Assembly (NCBI RefSeq): GCF_015594925.2
Contig: NZ_CP087590.1
Span: 558,001-622,000, forward strand
DNA length: 64,000 nucleotides
Direction of reading: 5' to 3'
Origin: Vibrio sp. VB16
GTDB taxonomy: Bacteria; Pseudomonadota; Gammaproteobacteria; Enterobacterales; Vibrionaceae
Made by a program: the position numbers and the translations under genes
Shown: positions 55,301 through 63,462 of the stretch, one piece after another
How the letters are laid out: every line of letters begins with the position of its first letter
Position numbering within the stretch: position 1 is the stretch's first letter
Notes under the pieces: generated by a model
The model's input: the letters and a program-made list of their open reading frames with translations, nothing else
The model's database searches: none
Told to the model about the DNA's origin: nothing

Positions 55301-56119
55301 ATGTTTTCAGTTAGTTCAACATTGGGTTATGAATCACCTTTAGATGTGCAAAACCTAGCTGATAAAGATACGGCTATCGCGATAGAAAACCTCAACCTGC
55401 ATTATAAAAATGGTCAGGCGCTTACGGACGTCTCAATGCGAATTCCGAAAGGCAAGGTGACCGCTTTTATCGGTCCGTCAGGTTGCGGGAAATCCACATT
55501 ATTGCGTTGTATTAATCGAATGAATGACTTGGTGGAAGGGTGTCGTGTGGATGGCCGAGTTTATTTACATGGTAAGAATGTTTATCAAGAAGATGTCGAT
55601 GTAGCCACACTACGACGTCGCGTTGGCATGGTATTTCAAAGGCCAAACCCTTTCCCAAAGTCTATCTACGAAAACGTAGTCTACGGCCTTCGACTCAAAG
55701 GGATTAAAACCGCCAGAACATTGGACGATGCCGTAGAGCAGTCACTGCGAGCCGCGGCGCTGTGGGATGAAGTAAAAGACAGGCTACATGAAAATGCCTT
55801 TGGCCTTTCAGGCGGTCAACAACAAAGGTTAGTTATCGCGAGAGCTATTGCGATCGAACCTGAAGTGCTGTTACTCGATGAACCGACCTCTGCCCTCGAC
55901 CCGATATCGACATTGACCATTGAAGAGTTGGTTAATGAACTGAAAACGAAGTACACCGTTGTCATCGTCACTCACAACATGCAGCAAGCAGCGAGGGTAA
56001 GTGACCATACCGCGTTTATTCACCTAGGAAAGCTCATCGAATACAACGACACAGATTCAATATTTACCTCGCCTACAAAAAAACGTACCGAGGATTACAT
56101 AACTGGCCGATACGGGTAA
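55301..56119 (+). CDS. pstB: Phosphate ABC transporter ATP-binding protein PstB
   Basis: A 272-residue ATPase with Walker A GPSGCGKST, signature LSGGQQQR, and Walker B VLLLDEPTSALD. It energises phosphate import through PstA and PstC. The start follows the pstA stop by 2 bp. The order pstC-pstA-pstB-phoU is conserved. Confidence 0.96.
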   Translation: MFSVSSTLGYESPLDVQNLADKDTAIAIENLNLHYKNGQALTDVSMRIPKGKVTAFIGPSGCGKSTLLRCINRMNDLVEGCRVDGRVYLHGKNVYQEDVDVATLRRRVGMVFQRPNPFPKSIYENVVYGLRLKGIKTARTLDDAVEQSLRAAALWDEVKDRLHENAFGLSGGQQQRLVIARAIAIEPEVLLLDEPTSALDPISTLTIEELVNELKTKYTVVIVTHNMQQAARVSDHTAFIHLGKLIEYNDTDSIFTSPTKKRTEDYITGRYG

Positions 56120-56201
56120 TCTATGCTTGTTCCATCGAACAGGTTTCATCTGTACAGTTATTGAGTCGAATTGATACCACCGTTAATTTAATAGGCAAAA
56201 A

Positions 56202-56900
56202 ATGCATTTTGGTCGTCATATATCCGGACAGTTTAATGTAGAACTCGAATCCATCCGAACCCATGTGTTAACTATGGGTGGACTGGTTGAGCAACAGCTT
56301 TCATTCTCAATGCAGGCACTAAACAAAGAAGATATGGAGCTTGCACAACAGGTGGTTCGTGATGACCACAAAGTGAACGCAATGGAGGTCTCTATTGATG
56401 AGGCCTGTACGTTGATCATCGCTAAGCGTCAGCCAACGGCGAAGGATTTACGCTTAGTGATGGCAATAATTAAAACGATAACAGATCTCGAGCGTATTGG
56501 CGATGTCGCGACTAGGATTGCACGTGTTGCATTGGAAACACCTTCAACAAAACATAAAAATTACCATGTTTCATTAGAGACTTTAAGCCGTCAGGCTATT
56601 GCGATGTTACATCAAGTCCTTGATGCGTTTGCTCGAATGGATATCGATGCTGCAGCAGAGGTATACAAGCTTGATAACCAGCTGGATACAGAGTATCGAG
56701 CGGTGATAGAGCAGCTTACCAAGAACATGATGGAAAACCCGAAAAATATCCCGAGTATTTTGCAAGTCATGTGGTCAGCAAGGGCGATCGAACGAGTGGG
56801 CGACCGCTGTCAGAATATCTGCGAATACATCATCTATTTTGTGAAAGGTAAAGATGTACGTCATCTGGATGAAGATGATATTGATGAGCACATCAAATAG
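56202..56900 (+). CDS. phoU: Phosphate signalling protein PhoU
   Basis: A 232-residue helical-bundle protein with two PhoU repeats: MGGLVEQQLSFSMQALNKED and the metal-binding-type motif TITDLERIGDVATRI and ARAIERVGDRCQNICEYIIY. PhoU links the Pst transporter to PhoR and limits PhoB activation when phosphate is ample. It follows pstB by 82 bp. Confidence 0.96.
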   Translation: MHFGRHISGQFNVELESIRTHVLTMGGLVEQQLSFSMQALNKEDMELAQQVVRDDHKVNAMEVSIDEACTLIIAKRQPTAKDLRLVMAIIKTITDLERIGDVATRIARVALETPSTKHKNYHVSLETLSRQAIAMLHQVLDAFARMDIDAAAEVYKLDNQLDTEYRAVIEQLTKNMMENPKNIPSILQVMWSARAIERVGDRCQNICEYIIYFVKGKDVRHLDEDDIDEHIK

Positions 56901-56931
56901 CCTTTCTTTTGTTACGGTGCCGTGAGAATAC

Positions 56932-57714
56932 CTACTTTTCCAAATACTCAGGTACATAAGATTGTTCCTCAATCGGCGCTCTTATGTAGCCATCCTTGTT
57001 AATGGTGGGCAGCGTAATTTCAGGAAACTCTATGTCATGGTATTCGATACTCGATAATAGGTGACTAATACAATTGAGTCGTGCACGTTTTTTATCGTCT
57101 GATTCTACTACCCACCAAGGACATTGCTTGGTATCGGTGTAATTGAACATCTTATCTTTCGCTTCGGAATATTCCGCCCATCGGCTGCGAGACTCAAGGT
57201 CCATCGGGCTAAATTTCCAGCGTTTGATGGGAGTGCGGATCCTCTCTAGAAAGCGTTTTTCCTGTTCCTCATCGGAAACAGAGAACCAGTATTTAAGAAG
57301 GATAATGCCTGAACGGGTTAACATACGTTCAAATTCTGGACAGGAACGTAAAAACTCTTGGTATTGGTCTTCATCGCAAAAGCCCATGACCTTTTCAACG
57401 CCAGCGCGGTTGTACCAACTGCGATCAAAGAGAACGATTTCACCAGCGGCTGGTAGGTGAGTGACATAACGCTGAAAATACCACTGTGTTTTTTCTTTTT
57501 CTGTCGGGGCGGGGAGTGCAGCCACGCGACAGATACGAGGATTAAGCTTCTCTGTTATTCGCTTAATGACACCACCTTTACCAGCTGCATCACGACCTTC
57601 AAAAATAACAACGACTTTAAGGCCTTCTTGTTTTACCCAGCTTTGAAGTTTAACCAGTTCAACCTGAAGTTTTTCCAGCTCTTTTTCGTATACTTTTTTA
57701 TCAGTTTTTGCCAT
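56932..57714 (-). CDS. ppk2: Polyphosphate kinase 2 (PPK2 class I)
   Basis: A 260-residue PPK2 that uses polyphosphate to phosphorylate nucleoside di- or monophosphates, starting at the ATG at 57714 with GAGGAG eight bases upstream. Walker A EGRDAAGKGG and DRSWYNRAGVEKVMGF lid motifs are present, and the short length marks a one-domain PPK2. Convergent with phoU, completing the phosphate-polyphosphate block. Confidence 0.93.
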   Translation of the reverse strand: MAKTDKKVYEKELEKLQVELVKLQSWVKQEGLKVVVIFEGRDAAGKGGVIKRITEKLNPRICRVAALPAPTEKEKTQWYFQRYVTHLPAAGEIVLFDRSWYNRAGVEKVMGFCDEDQYQEFLRSCPEFERMLTRSGIILLKYWFSVSDEEQEKRFLERIRTPIKRWKFSPMDLESRSRWAEYSEAKDKMFNYTDTKQCPWWVVESDDKKRARLNCISHLLSSIEYHDIEFPEITLPTINKDGYIRAPIEEQSYVPEYLEK

Positions 57715-57854
57715 ACAAGATCTCCTCGTGGTTGCCATAATGTTAGCAACTATCAGAAAAAGAAAAAGTTTTGCTAAATGAAATTGAGAGGGTTAATGCA
57801 AGTTGGATGTTATTTAATAAATTAGTCGACTGTTTGGAATGACACAGGCAGTAA

Positions 57855-57888
57855 CACTATGCTACGGACAGCACTATGCTATGGACAG
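57855..57888. repeat. 17-bp tandem repeat in the yjf promoter region
   Basis: CACTATGCTACGGACAG is followed directly by CACTATGCTATGGACAG, one mismatch. It sits in the 270-bp region between ppk2 and yjfI, where the yjf operon promoter must lie; the repeats could be operator sites or a replication-slippage product. Confidence 0.55.
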
Positions 57889-57984
57889 GGTGAATTTCAA
57901 TGCGTAGACTGTGATTTACTGCGTTAAAAAATATATACTTTATTTCAATAACATACGGTTTTTCTCAATAGATACGGTGGAACT

Positions 57985-58404
57985 ATGATTTGTCAATCTC
58001 CAGATCTAATCTCAGCTCTTAAAGAGCATGAAGGTTGGGTAGTTAAAGAAAATGAAAATACATTAGTCATTACCAATGAAGATAACATTGACGCTTTTCT
58101 TGCCATATCCGGTGAGCAGATCCTTGTAGAGGTTCTTCTATTTAGTAAAGATCAAGTAAAGAACTCACAAGATCTTAACGATTATGTGCTGAAAACCCAT
58201 AAGATGTTCCCGTTAACAACGATAGGCATCAATGAGATTGATGGTGATGAGTATTATGTTGCGTTTGGTTCGCTTTCGTCTCAGTCAAAATTAGAAAGTG
58301 TCATTATAGAAGTCGCAACCTTGTTTCGTAATGTCGAAGCATTTATCGAATTATATCAAGAGTTTCTAGTCGCGGGTGAACAAATAATGGAGAGTGGACA
58401 ATGA
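57985..58404 (+). CDS. yjfI: DUF2170 protein (YjfI)
   Basis: A 139-residue soluble acidic protein of the DUF2170 family, identified by size and by the gene order yjfI-yjfJ. It contains DFAFISGE-like segments and a C-terminal helix FRNVEAFIELYQEFLVAGEQ. Its function is unknown; the family always accompanies a PspA-like protein. Its stop overlaps the next start in ATGA. Confidence 0.8.
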   Translation: MICQSPDLISALKEHEGWVVKENENTLVITNEDNIDAFLAISGEQILVEVLLFSKDQVKNSQDLNDYVLKTHKMFPLTTIGINEIDGDEYYVAFGSLSSQSKLESVIIEVATLFRNVEAFIELYQEFLVAGEQIMESGQ

Positions 58405-59084
58405 GTGTTTGGAAAAAACTATTCTCAGCGGTAAAGGGTGGCGCAAATGAAGCAGCTGAATCCGTTGCTGACAATCAAGCCTTGCGTATATTAGACCAAG
58501 AAATCAGAGAGGCGAAAACAGAATTACGCCGTTCTGATGAGGCGCTAGTGAGCATTATTGCAAAGCGTAAAATGTCACAAAACAAAGTCAATGCGTTTGA
58601 TAAAAGCATCGCTGAATATGAAAATCATACTCGTGTAGCGATGGAAAAAAGCCAGCAAGAACTTGCTCTTGAGTGCGCTCAAAAAGTCGCTAACTTAAGA
58701 AATGAACAAGAAGCAGAAAACGTATATTTAGAGCAATTTAAATCATCTGCACAGAGCATGAGCACGAATATCGCTCAAGCGAAAGATAAGCTTCGTCAAC
58801 TTGAGCAACAGGTCGATGTTGTGAAAGCGAATGAAGCCGTGCAGAAAGCACAGTCCGCTGTTTCTGCGACAAATGTAGGTGCGAATGCAAAAATGCATAC
58901 CGCTGTGGAATCGTTGGATAGGATTAAAAAGCGTCAGGAAGAGAGATCGGCGCAGCTTGAAGCCGCGGCAGAAATAGCAGATGTAGCGTCGGGTAGCTCT
59001 CTAGATAAGAAACTAGCAGAAGCTGGGATAACCTCTGGTCAATCATCAGCAGAAGATGAGTTAGCTCGAATTCTTGGTAAATAA
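58401..59084 (+). CDS. yjfJ: PspA/IM30 family protein (YjfJ)
   Basis: A 227-residue coiled-coil protein with the PspA pattern: VWKKLFSAVKGGANEAAESV at the start and long heptad helices (LRRSDEALVSIIAKRKMSQN, LRQLEQQVDVVKANEAVQKA). PspA proteins form membrane-bound rods or carpets that protect the inner membrane. It follows yjfI by overlap and precedes a K+ channel gene, implying membrane-stress function. Confidence 0.88.
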   Translation: MSVWKKLFSAVKGGANEAAESVADNQALRILDQEIREAKTELRRSDEALVSIIAKRKMSQNKVNAFDKSIAEYENHTRVAMEKSQQELALECAQKVANLRNEQEAENVYLEQFKSSAQSMSTNIAQAKDKLRQLEQQVDVVKANEAVQKAQSAVSATNVGANAKMHTAVESLDRIKKRQEERSAQLEAAAEIADVASGSSLDKKLAEAGITSGQSSAEDELARILGK

Positions 59085-59204
59085 TAAAACAGAGTAAAAA
59101 TGAAAGCATCGTAAGGTGCTTTCATTGATTTATACAGACTTGTTTTGATGGGTGGTTTAGCGCCGCCCATTTAGATAGTGGTCTTTTGAAAAGAGGGAAC
59201 GAAT

Positions 59205-60230
59205 ATGTCGTTATGGTTGGCGATGCGCCAATGGACGGTTCGTCACTTAGGTCAGTTAACCGGAAGAAATCTTTTTTTCTTACTTATAGGTTATATTTCA
59301 ACAAGTTGGTTGCTTCTTCATCTTGTTGGCGAGTCTGATCTTACGAATTCATTCAGTGTATTTATTTACTACTTAGTCGTGACGGCGTCCACTGTGGGAT
59401 ATGGTGATTTTTCGCCTGCTACTGATATCGGGAAATGGGTAACGTCGTTATTTATCATTCCAGTGGGACTCGGTCTATTTGCAATCGTTGTAGGGCAAGT
59501 GGCAAGTCTTCTTGTGGAATCTTGGCGTAAAGGATTAATGGGGAAGCGGAGCCTTAAAATGAAAGATCATATATTGGTGCTCGGTTGGAACGAGAAACGT
59601 ACATTAAATATGTTAGACATGCTTTTGCATGAAGAAAAAAAGAATCGCGCTATCGTATTATGCGCCTGTGCGGAGATAGAAAACCCACTCCCAGGTGTTA
59701 TCGAGTTTGTCTCAGTTCCAAGCTACGTAGACAGTGTAGAAATGGCTCGAGCAGGAATAGCGGAAGCGAGCTGTATTATAATTGATACGCCCGAAGATGA
59801 CGTGACGTTGAGTGCGGCACTTTTTGTGAGCGGTCAAAATTCAAATGCACATATTTTGGCGTATTTTAATAACGAAGAATTGAGTAACCTTCTCAAAAAG
59901 CATTGTCCAAATATCGAATGTATCCCTTCGGTATCGGTTGAAATGCTGGCTAAATCTGCGGTTGATCCTGGCTCTAGCTCTCTTCATCAAGAGTTGCTGA
60001 GTACCACGACTGGCATGACTCAATATTCTGTTATCTATCCTTCGAATCACCCAACAACGATGTTTGAAACCTTATTCCACTCTTTTAAACAGAAACATGA
60101 TGCCATATTAATTGCCGTCGATAATGGCAATGGCCTGCAAATTAATCCAAACCTAAAATCAGAGATAGCTGAGGGTATGACTCTTTTCTATATCTCAGAT
60201 GAGCGAATTTCAGATGTAAACTGGCCTTGA
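59205..60230 (+). CDS. Two-helix K+ channel with RCK-like domain inserted in the yjf operon
   Basis: A 341-residue protein with two membrane helices around a pore loop carrying the K+ selectivity filter TVGYGD, followed by a cytoplasmic Rossmann-like RCK domain (HILVLGWNEKRTLNMLDMLL). It resembles small bacterial potassium channels. In E. coli yjfK follows yjfJ directly, so this gene is an insertion in that order. It may be gated by a ligand produced in the pathway encoded by the operon. Confidence 0.88.
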   Translation: MSLWLAMRQWTVRHLGQLTGRNLFFLLIGYISTSWLLLHLVGESDLTNSFSVFIYYLVVTASTVGYGDFSPATDIGKWVTSLFIIPVGLGLFAIVVGQVASLLVESWRKGLMGKRSLKMKDHILVLGWNEKRTLNMLDMLLHEEKKNRAIVLCACAEIENPLPGVIEFVSVPSYVDSVEMARAGIAEASCIIIDTPEDDVTLSAALFVSGQNSNAHILAYFNNEELSNLLKKHCPNIECIPSVSVEMLAKSAVDPGSSSLHQELLSTTTGMTQYSVIYPSNHPTTMFETLFHSFKQKHDAILIAVDNGNGLQINPNLKSEIAEGMTLFYISDERISDVNWP

Positions 60231-60241
60231 TAGGAGCGAAC

Positions 60242-60874
60242 ATGTTTGATTGGTTTAAAAAGAAAGAACAGCAACCTGAAGCGCTTAGTGCTCCTGAAGT
60301 TCTAGGGATGCGTCTAGGTGGTGCTATCGAGTTAGACGACCTCAAGTTTCGCTTAATAGAAGAGTATCTGACAATAGAAGGTGCTGCTCGAACTCAGCTT
60401 ATTAAAGCGGTTGGGGAGGTGAAATTAGATGGTCAAACGAGGTTGTTACGATTCTATACCGATGATGATGGCTACTTTCAGGTGCTACAAAACGGTAAAA
60501 CAGATGCCGATGTAACGGAAGTGAAACTGGTTTATTTTTATGAAACAAAACCAGTAGACAGTGACAAGCAGTGGGAGCATTGGCTTGCCACCGAGTTGGT
60601 TTTACCAAATAAAAAACTGGATGAATACACATTTTACAAAGCCTGGGACAATGAACGCCCGGTTGCGATGACGGAAAAAACATGGTTTGAAGATGGCAGT
60701 GTGACTGAAACAGACCAATTTGCGATGGTATACGAAAGAGAAATTAACTCAGAGCTGTTTGAAGGGTTACAAATCATCGCGGAAGAAAAAATTGAAAACA
60801 ACCAAACACAAAGAAGTGTTGTTTTTAGCACCAGTATTGATGTGTCACCAACTGATTTTAGAATTATTGGTTGA
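60242..60874 (+). CDS. yjfK: DUF2491 protein (YjfK)
   Basis: A 210-residue soluble protein of the YjfK family, recognised by its place after the channel and by the start MFDWFKKK and acidic character. The ATG at 60242 has AGGAG six bases upstream; a frame opening at 60227 overlaps the channel gene. Function unknown. It is presumed to act with YjfJ at the membrane. Confidence 0.75.
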   Translation: MFDWFKKKEQQPEALSAPEVLGMRLGGAIELDDLKFRLIEEYLTIEGAARTQLIKAVGEVKLDGQTRLLRFYTDDDGYFQVLQNGKTDADVTEVKLVYFYETKPVDSDKQWEHWLATELVLPNKKLDEYTFYKAWDNERPVAMTEKTWFEDGSVTETDQFAMVYEREINSELFEGLQIIAEEKIENNQTQRSVVFSTSIDVSPTDFRIIG

Positions 60875-60916
60875 TGGTAATGACAAGATTAAACAATAAT
60901 AATTTAAGGGATTAGC

Positions 60917-61333
60917 ATGCAATTACTAATAGACTCCATTGGAAATGTAGGGGCATTTTTGCTCTATTTTTCTCTCTCCTTGGCATTTTTACTACTCTTT
61001 AAGGTGGTTTACGTCCGGTTTACTCCTTACGATGAATGGGCATTAATTAAAGATGGAAAGAACATTTCAGCCGCGGTAGCACTTGCTGGCTCTATACTTG
61101 GTTATAGTTTGGCCATTTCGGGCGCGGCAAGTAATTCAGTGAATATTGTTGATTTTGCTGTTTGGGGCGTTGTTGCATTTTTAGCGCAAATCGTGGCTTT
61201 CTTCTTGGTACGTTTTACCTTTATGCCCAAGGTTGTCGAGCGAATAGAAAAAGGTGAGATTCCTGCTGGTATAGTGATGGCCGCGACGTCAGTTTCGGTT
61301 GGATTGTTGAACGCAGCATGTATGACTTACTGA
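60917..61333 (+). CDS. yjfL: DUF350 membrane protein (YjfL)
   Basis: A 138-residue integral membrane protein of four spans with the DUF350 pattern (ISAAVALAGSILGYSLAISG, MAATSVSVGLLNAACMTY). Members are small gated-channel-like proteins of unknown role. It always pairs with DUF1190 and the GspS-like ligase, as here. Confidence 0.85.
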   Translation: MQLLIDSIGNVGAFLLYFSLSLAFLLLFKVVYVRFTPYDEWALIKDGKNISAAVALAGSILGYSLAISGAASNSVNIVDFAVWGVVAFLAQIVAFFLVRFTFMPKVVERIEKGEIPAGIVMAATSVSVGLLNAACMTY

Positions 61334-61349
61334 TAAGGAGATTGTGAGG

Positions 61350-61967
61350 ATGAAAAAAACCAAACAAGTATCTTTGCAACGAATGCGAAAATCATGGCGT
61401 CCATTTGCACAAAATTCTCTTTCGGTTGCCGTCGTTTCCGCCATGCTTGCAGGGTGCGGTGATACTGAAGATGCCACTATCTACCAAGGTGTCGATGATT
61501 GCTCTGGCGATAATCCGGATTTTGCCGAGCAATGCAAGGCTGCCTATGAATACGCGCTAGAAGAAGCAGGCCGTACGGGGCCAAAGTACAATACTGAAAA
61601 TGAGTGCAGTCAAGAGTTTGGTGCGAATGCCTGTGTTCAAGCTCCGCGCTCTAACTGGTTTATGCCCGCAATGACGGGCTTTATGTTTGCCCGCATGATG
61701 ACGAATAATCGACCGTACTACTCTCAACCTATGTATTCCTCGCGCTATCCCGGTAGTATTTTTCATGACCGCTGGGTTAGCTCTGATGGTCAGGATTACG
61801 GATCCAGTCGTTACAAAAAATCGACAGTAAAGGTCGGGCGAGATCAGATGAAGCCGAAACCTACGGCAACTAAAACCATGTCTAGAGGTGGTTTTGGTTC
61901 AACCGTTTCTGCTAAATCTAGCTGGGGAAGCAGCAAATCATCATCAAGTAAAAGTTGGGGTGGTTAA
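61350..61967 (+). CDS. yjfM: DUF1190 lipoprotein (YjfM)
   Basis: A 205-residue secreted protein with a signal peptide and a lipobox-like MLAGC before GDTEDA; it has several Cys and a C-terminal Ser-rich, Gly/Trp-rich tail (SSWGSSKSSSSKSWGG). DUF1190 proteins lie in the periplasm. The ATG at 61350 has AAGGAG upstream; the GTG at 61344 is too close to it. Its acceptor role for modification by YjfC-type ligase is a possibility, not shown. Confidence 0.8.
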   Translation: MKKTKQVSLQRMRKSWRPFAQNSLSVAVVSAMLAGCGDTEDATIYQGVDDCSGDNPDFAEQCKAAYEYALEEAGRTGPKYNTENECSQEFGANACVQAPRSNWFMPAMTGFMFARMMTNNRPYYSQPMYSSRYPGSIFHDRWVSSDGQDYGSSRYKKSTVKVGRDQMKPKPTATKTMSRGGFGSTVSAKSSWGSSKSSSSKSWGG

Positions 61968-61970
61968 ATC

Positions 61971-63137
61971 ATGTTGAGGGTCGACGCGAAAGAAAGAAAG
62001 CACTGGAAAGCGCTGGCAAAAGAGTACGGCTTTGGCTTTCATTCGGTATATGAAAACCCTTATTGGGACGAGTCGGCTTACTATCAGTTTACCCTTGAGC
62101 AAATTGAAAAAGATATTGAAGATCCAACAGAAGAGATCCACCAAATGTGCTTACAGGTGGTGGATAAAGTGGTTGGAGATGATTATTGGTTACGAAAGTT
62201 TCAAATACCAGAACCGATGTGGGAAAACGTACTGACATCATGGAAGCAAAAAGAGTCGTCATTATATTCGCGACTCGATTTTGCCTATGATGGAAAAGGG
62301 GCAGCAAAATTATATGAAAACAATGCTGACACGCCTACGTCGCTCTACGAAACAGGTTTTTGGCAGTGGTTATGGTTAGAAGACATGGTGAATAGCTCTC
62401 AGATACGCCGTGATGCAGACCAATTTAACCTTCTGCAAGAGTTACTGATAGAACGCTTCCAAGAAATTGCTATACAGCAGCCAGGGCAAACACTACATTT
62501 CAGTTGCTGCAAGGATAGCGTCGAAGATCGTGGTACCGTTCAATACATTGAAGATTGTGCTTTAGAGGCGGGTTTATCTACGTCTTTTGTTTTTACTGAA
62601 GATATTGGACTTAACAACAAAAAAGAGTTTGTTGATCTCAATGACCAAGCTGTTCGCTGGATGTTTAAGCTCTACCCATGGGAGTTTATGTTTAGAGAGG
62701 AGTACGCAGGTAATTTACAAGAAGCAAAGGTTAACTGGCTTGAGCCTATGTGGAAATCCATTATTAGTAATAAGGCATTATTGCCTTTGCTCTGGAAAAT
62801 GTTCCCTAATCATCCAAATTTGATTCCTTCTTTTTTCCCCGACGATAAAAAGATAAGTACCTTAGGTGATTACGTTATTAAACCGCTTTTCGCTCGTGAA
62901 GGTGCCAATATATCCATTGTAGAGAAAGGAAAAAAAACACTGCAAACGGATGGCCCCTATGGAGAAGAAGGTGTTATTTATCAAGCATATAATCCACTGC
63001 CAAAATTTGGTGATAACTACACGTTGATAGGCAGTTGGCTGATAAATGACAAGCCCGCAGGTATGTCCATTCGAGAAGATACGTCAAGAGTGACGCAAGA
63101 CCTATCGCGCTACATTCCGCATATTATTCTTGATTAG
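61971..63137 (+). CDS. yjfC: Glutathionylspermidine-synthase-like ATP-grasp ligase (YjfC)
   Basis: A 388-residue ATP-grasp enzyme of the GspS C-terminal family with RLDFAYDG, LYENNADTPTSLYETGFWQW and FAREGANISIVEKG, and terminal GSWLINDKPAGMSIRED. It forms an amide bond between a peptide carboxyl and an amine, the substrate being unknown in this operon. It lacks the amidase domain of GspS. It starts 3 bp after yjfM. Confidence 0.9.
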   Translation: MLRVDAKERKHWKALAKEYGFGFHSVYENPYWDESAYYQFTLEQIEKDIEDPTEEIHQMCLQVVDKVVGDDYWLRKFQIPEPMWENVLTSWKQKESSLYSRLDFAYDGKGAAKLYENNADTPTSLYETGFWQWLWLEDMVNSSQIRRDADQFNLLQELLIERFQEIAIQQPGQTLHFSCCKDSVEDRGTVQYIEDCALEAGLSTSFVFTEDIGLNNKKEFVDLNDQAVRWMFKLYPWEFMFREEYAGNLQEAKVNWLEPMWKSIISNKALLPLLWKMFPNHPNLIPSFFPDDKKISTLGDYVIKPLFAREGANISIVEKGKKTLQTDGPYGEEGVIYQAYNPLPKFGDNYTLIGSWLINDKPAGMSIREDTSRVTQDLSRYIPHIILD

Positions 63138-63149
63138 TAAACTTTTTAG

Positions 63150-63166
63150 ATTGGTATAATACCAAT
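63150..63166. repeat. Perfect palindrome ATTGGTATAATACCAAT
   Basis: A 17-bp palindrome with a central A, 12 bp after the yjfC stop. ATTGGTAT also forms the right edge of the IS630-type element at 31956-31963, suggesting a shared family of extragenic repeats or IS ends. Confidence 0.6.
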
Positions 63167-63335
63167 GACACTAAACAACTTATCAGATGAAATGTATTCG
63201 ACAGAGCAGACAGCAAAGGCCATGGATGCCCTTTGCTAAGCGAACAAGGGTGTCTTGAGCGGTCTGTGGAATCGAGTTTATTTTGAACACAGAATTAATG
63301 TAATTAGTATTAATTCTAGGGAAATAATCAAATAA
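63167..63335. other. Gene-free stretch with a hairpin
   Basis: No gene seen. GCAAAGG-CCATGGATG-CCCTTTGC (63211-63234) forms a hairpin with a 7-bp stem of imperfect fit. The stretch has a repeat-like look and might be a small structured element, but no promoter was recognised. Confidence 0.35.
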
Positions 63336-63362
63336 AAAGCCCAAGCTTTCGCTTGGGCTTTG
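63336..63362. terminator. Bidirectional terminator between yjfC and peroxiredoxin genes
   Basis: AAAGCCCAAG-CTTTCG-CTTGGGCTTT with A and T tracts on both sides, between two convergent transcription units. Confidence 0.88.
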
Positions 63363-63462
63363 ATCTTGGGCTGATGATTACTTTATAACTGATTGGCGTG
63401 CGTTTTACGCTTTTATATTTTGTCCAACCATAAACCTGTGTTGAGGACAGGCTTAGCAGTAA

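Noticed and set aside
57739..57984. Sigma-54 promoter for the PspA-like operon
   Set aside because: No GG-N10-GC -24/-12 pair was recognised.
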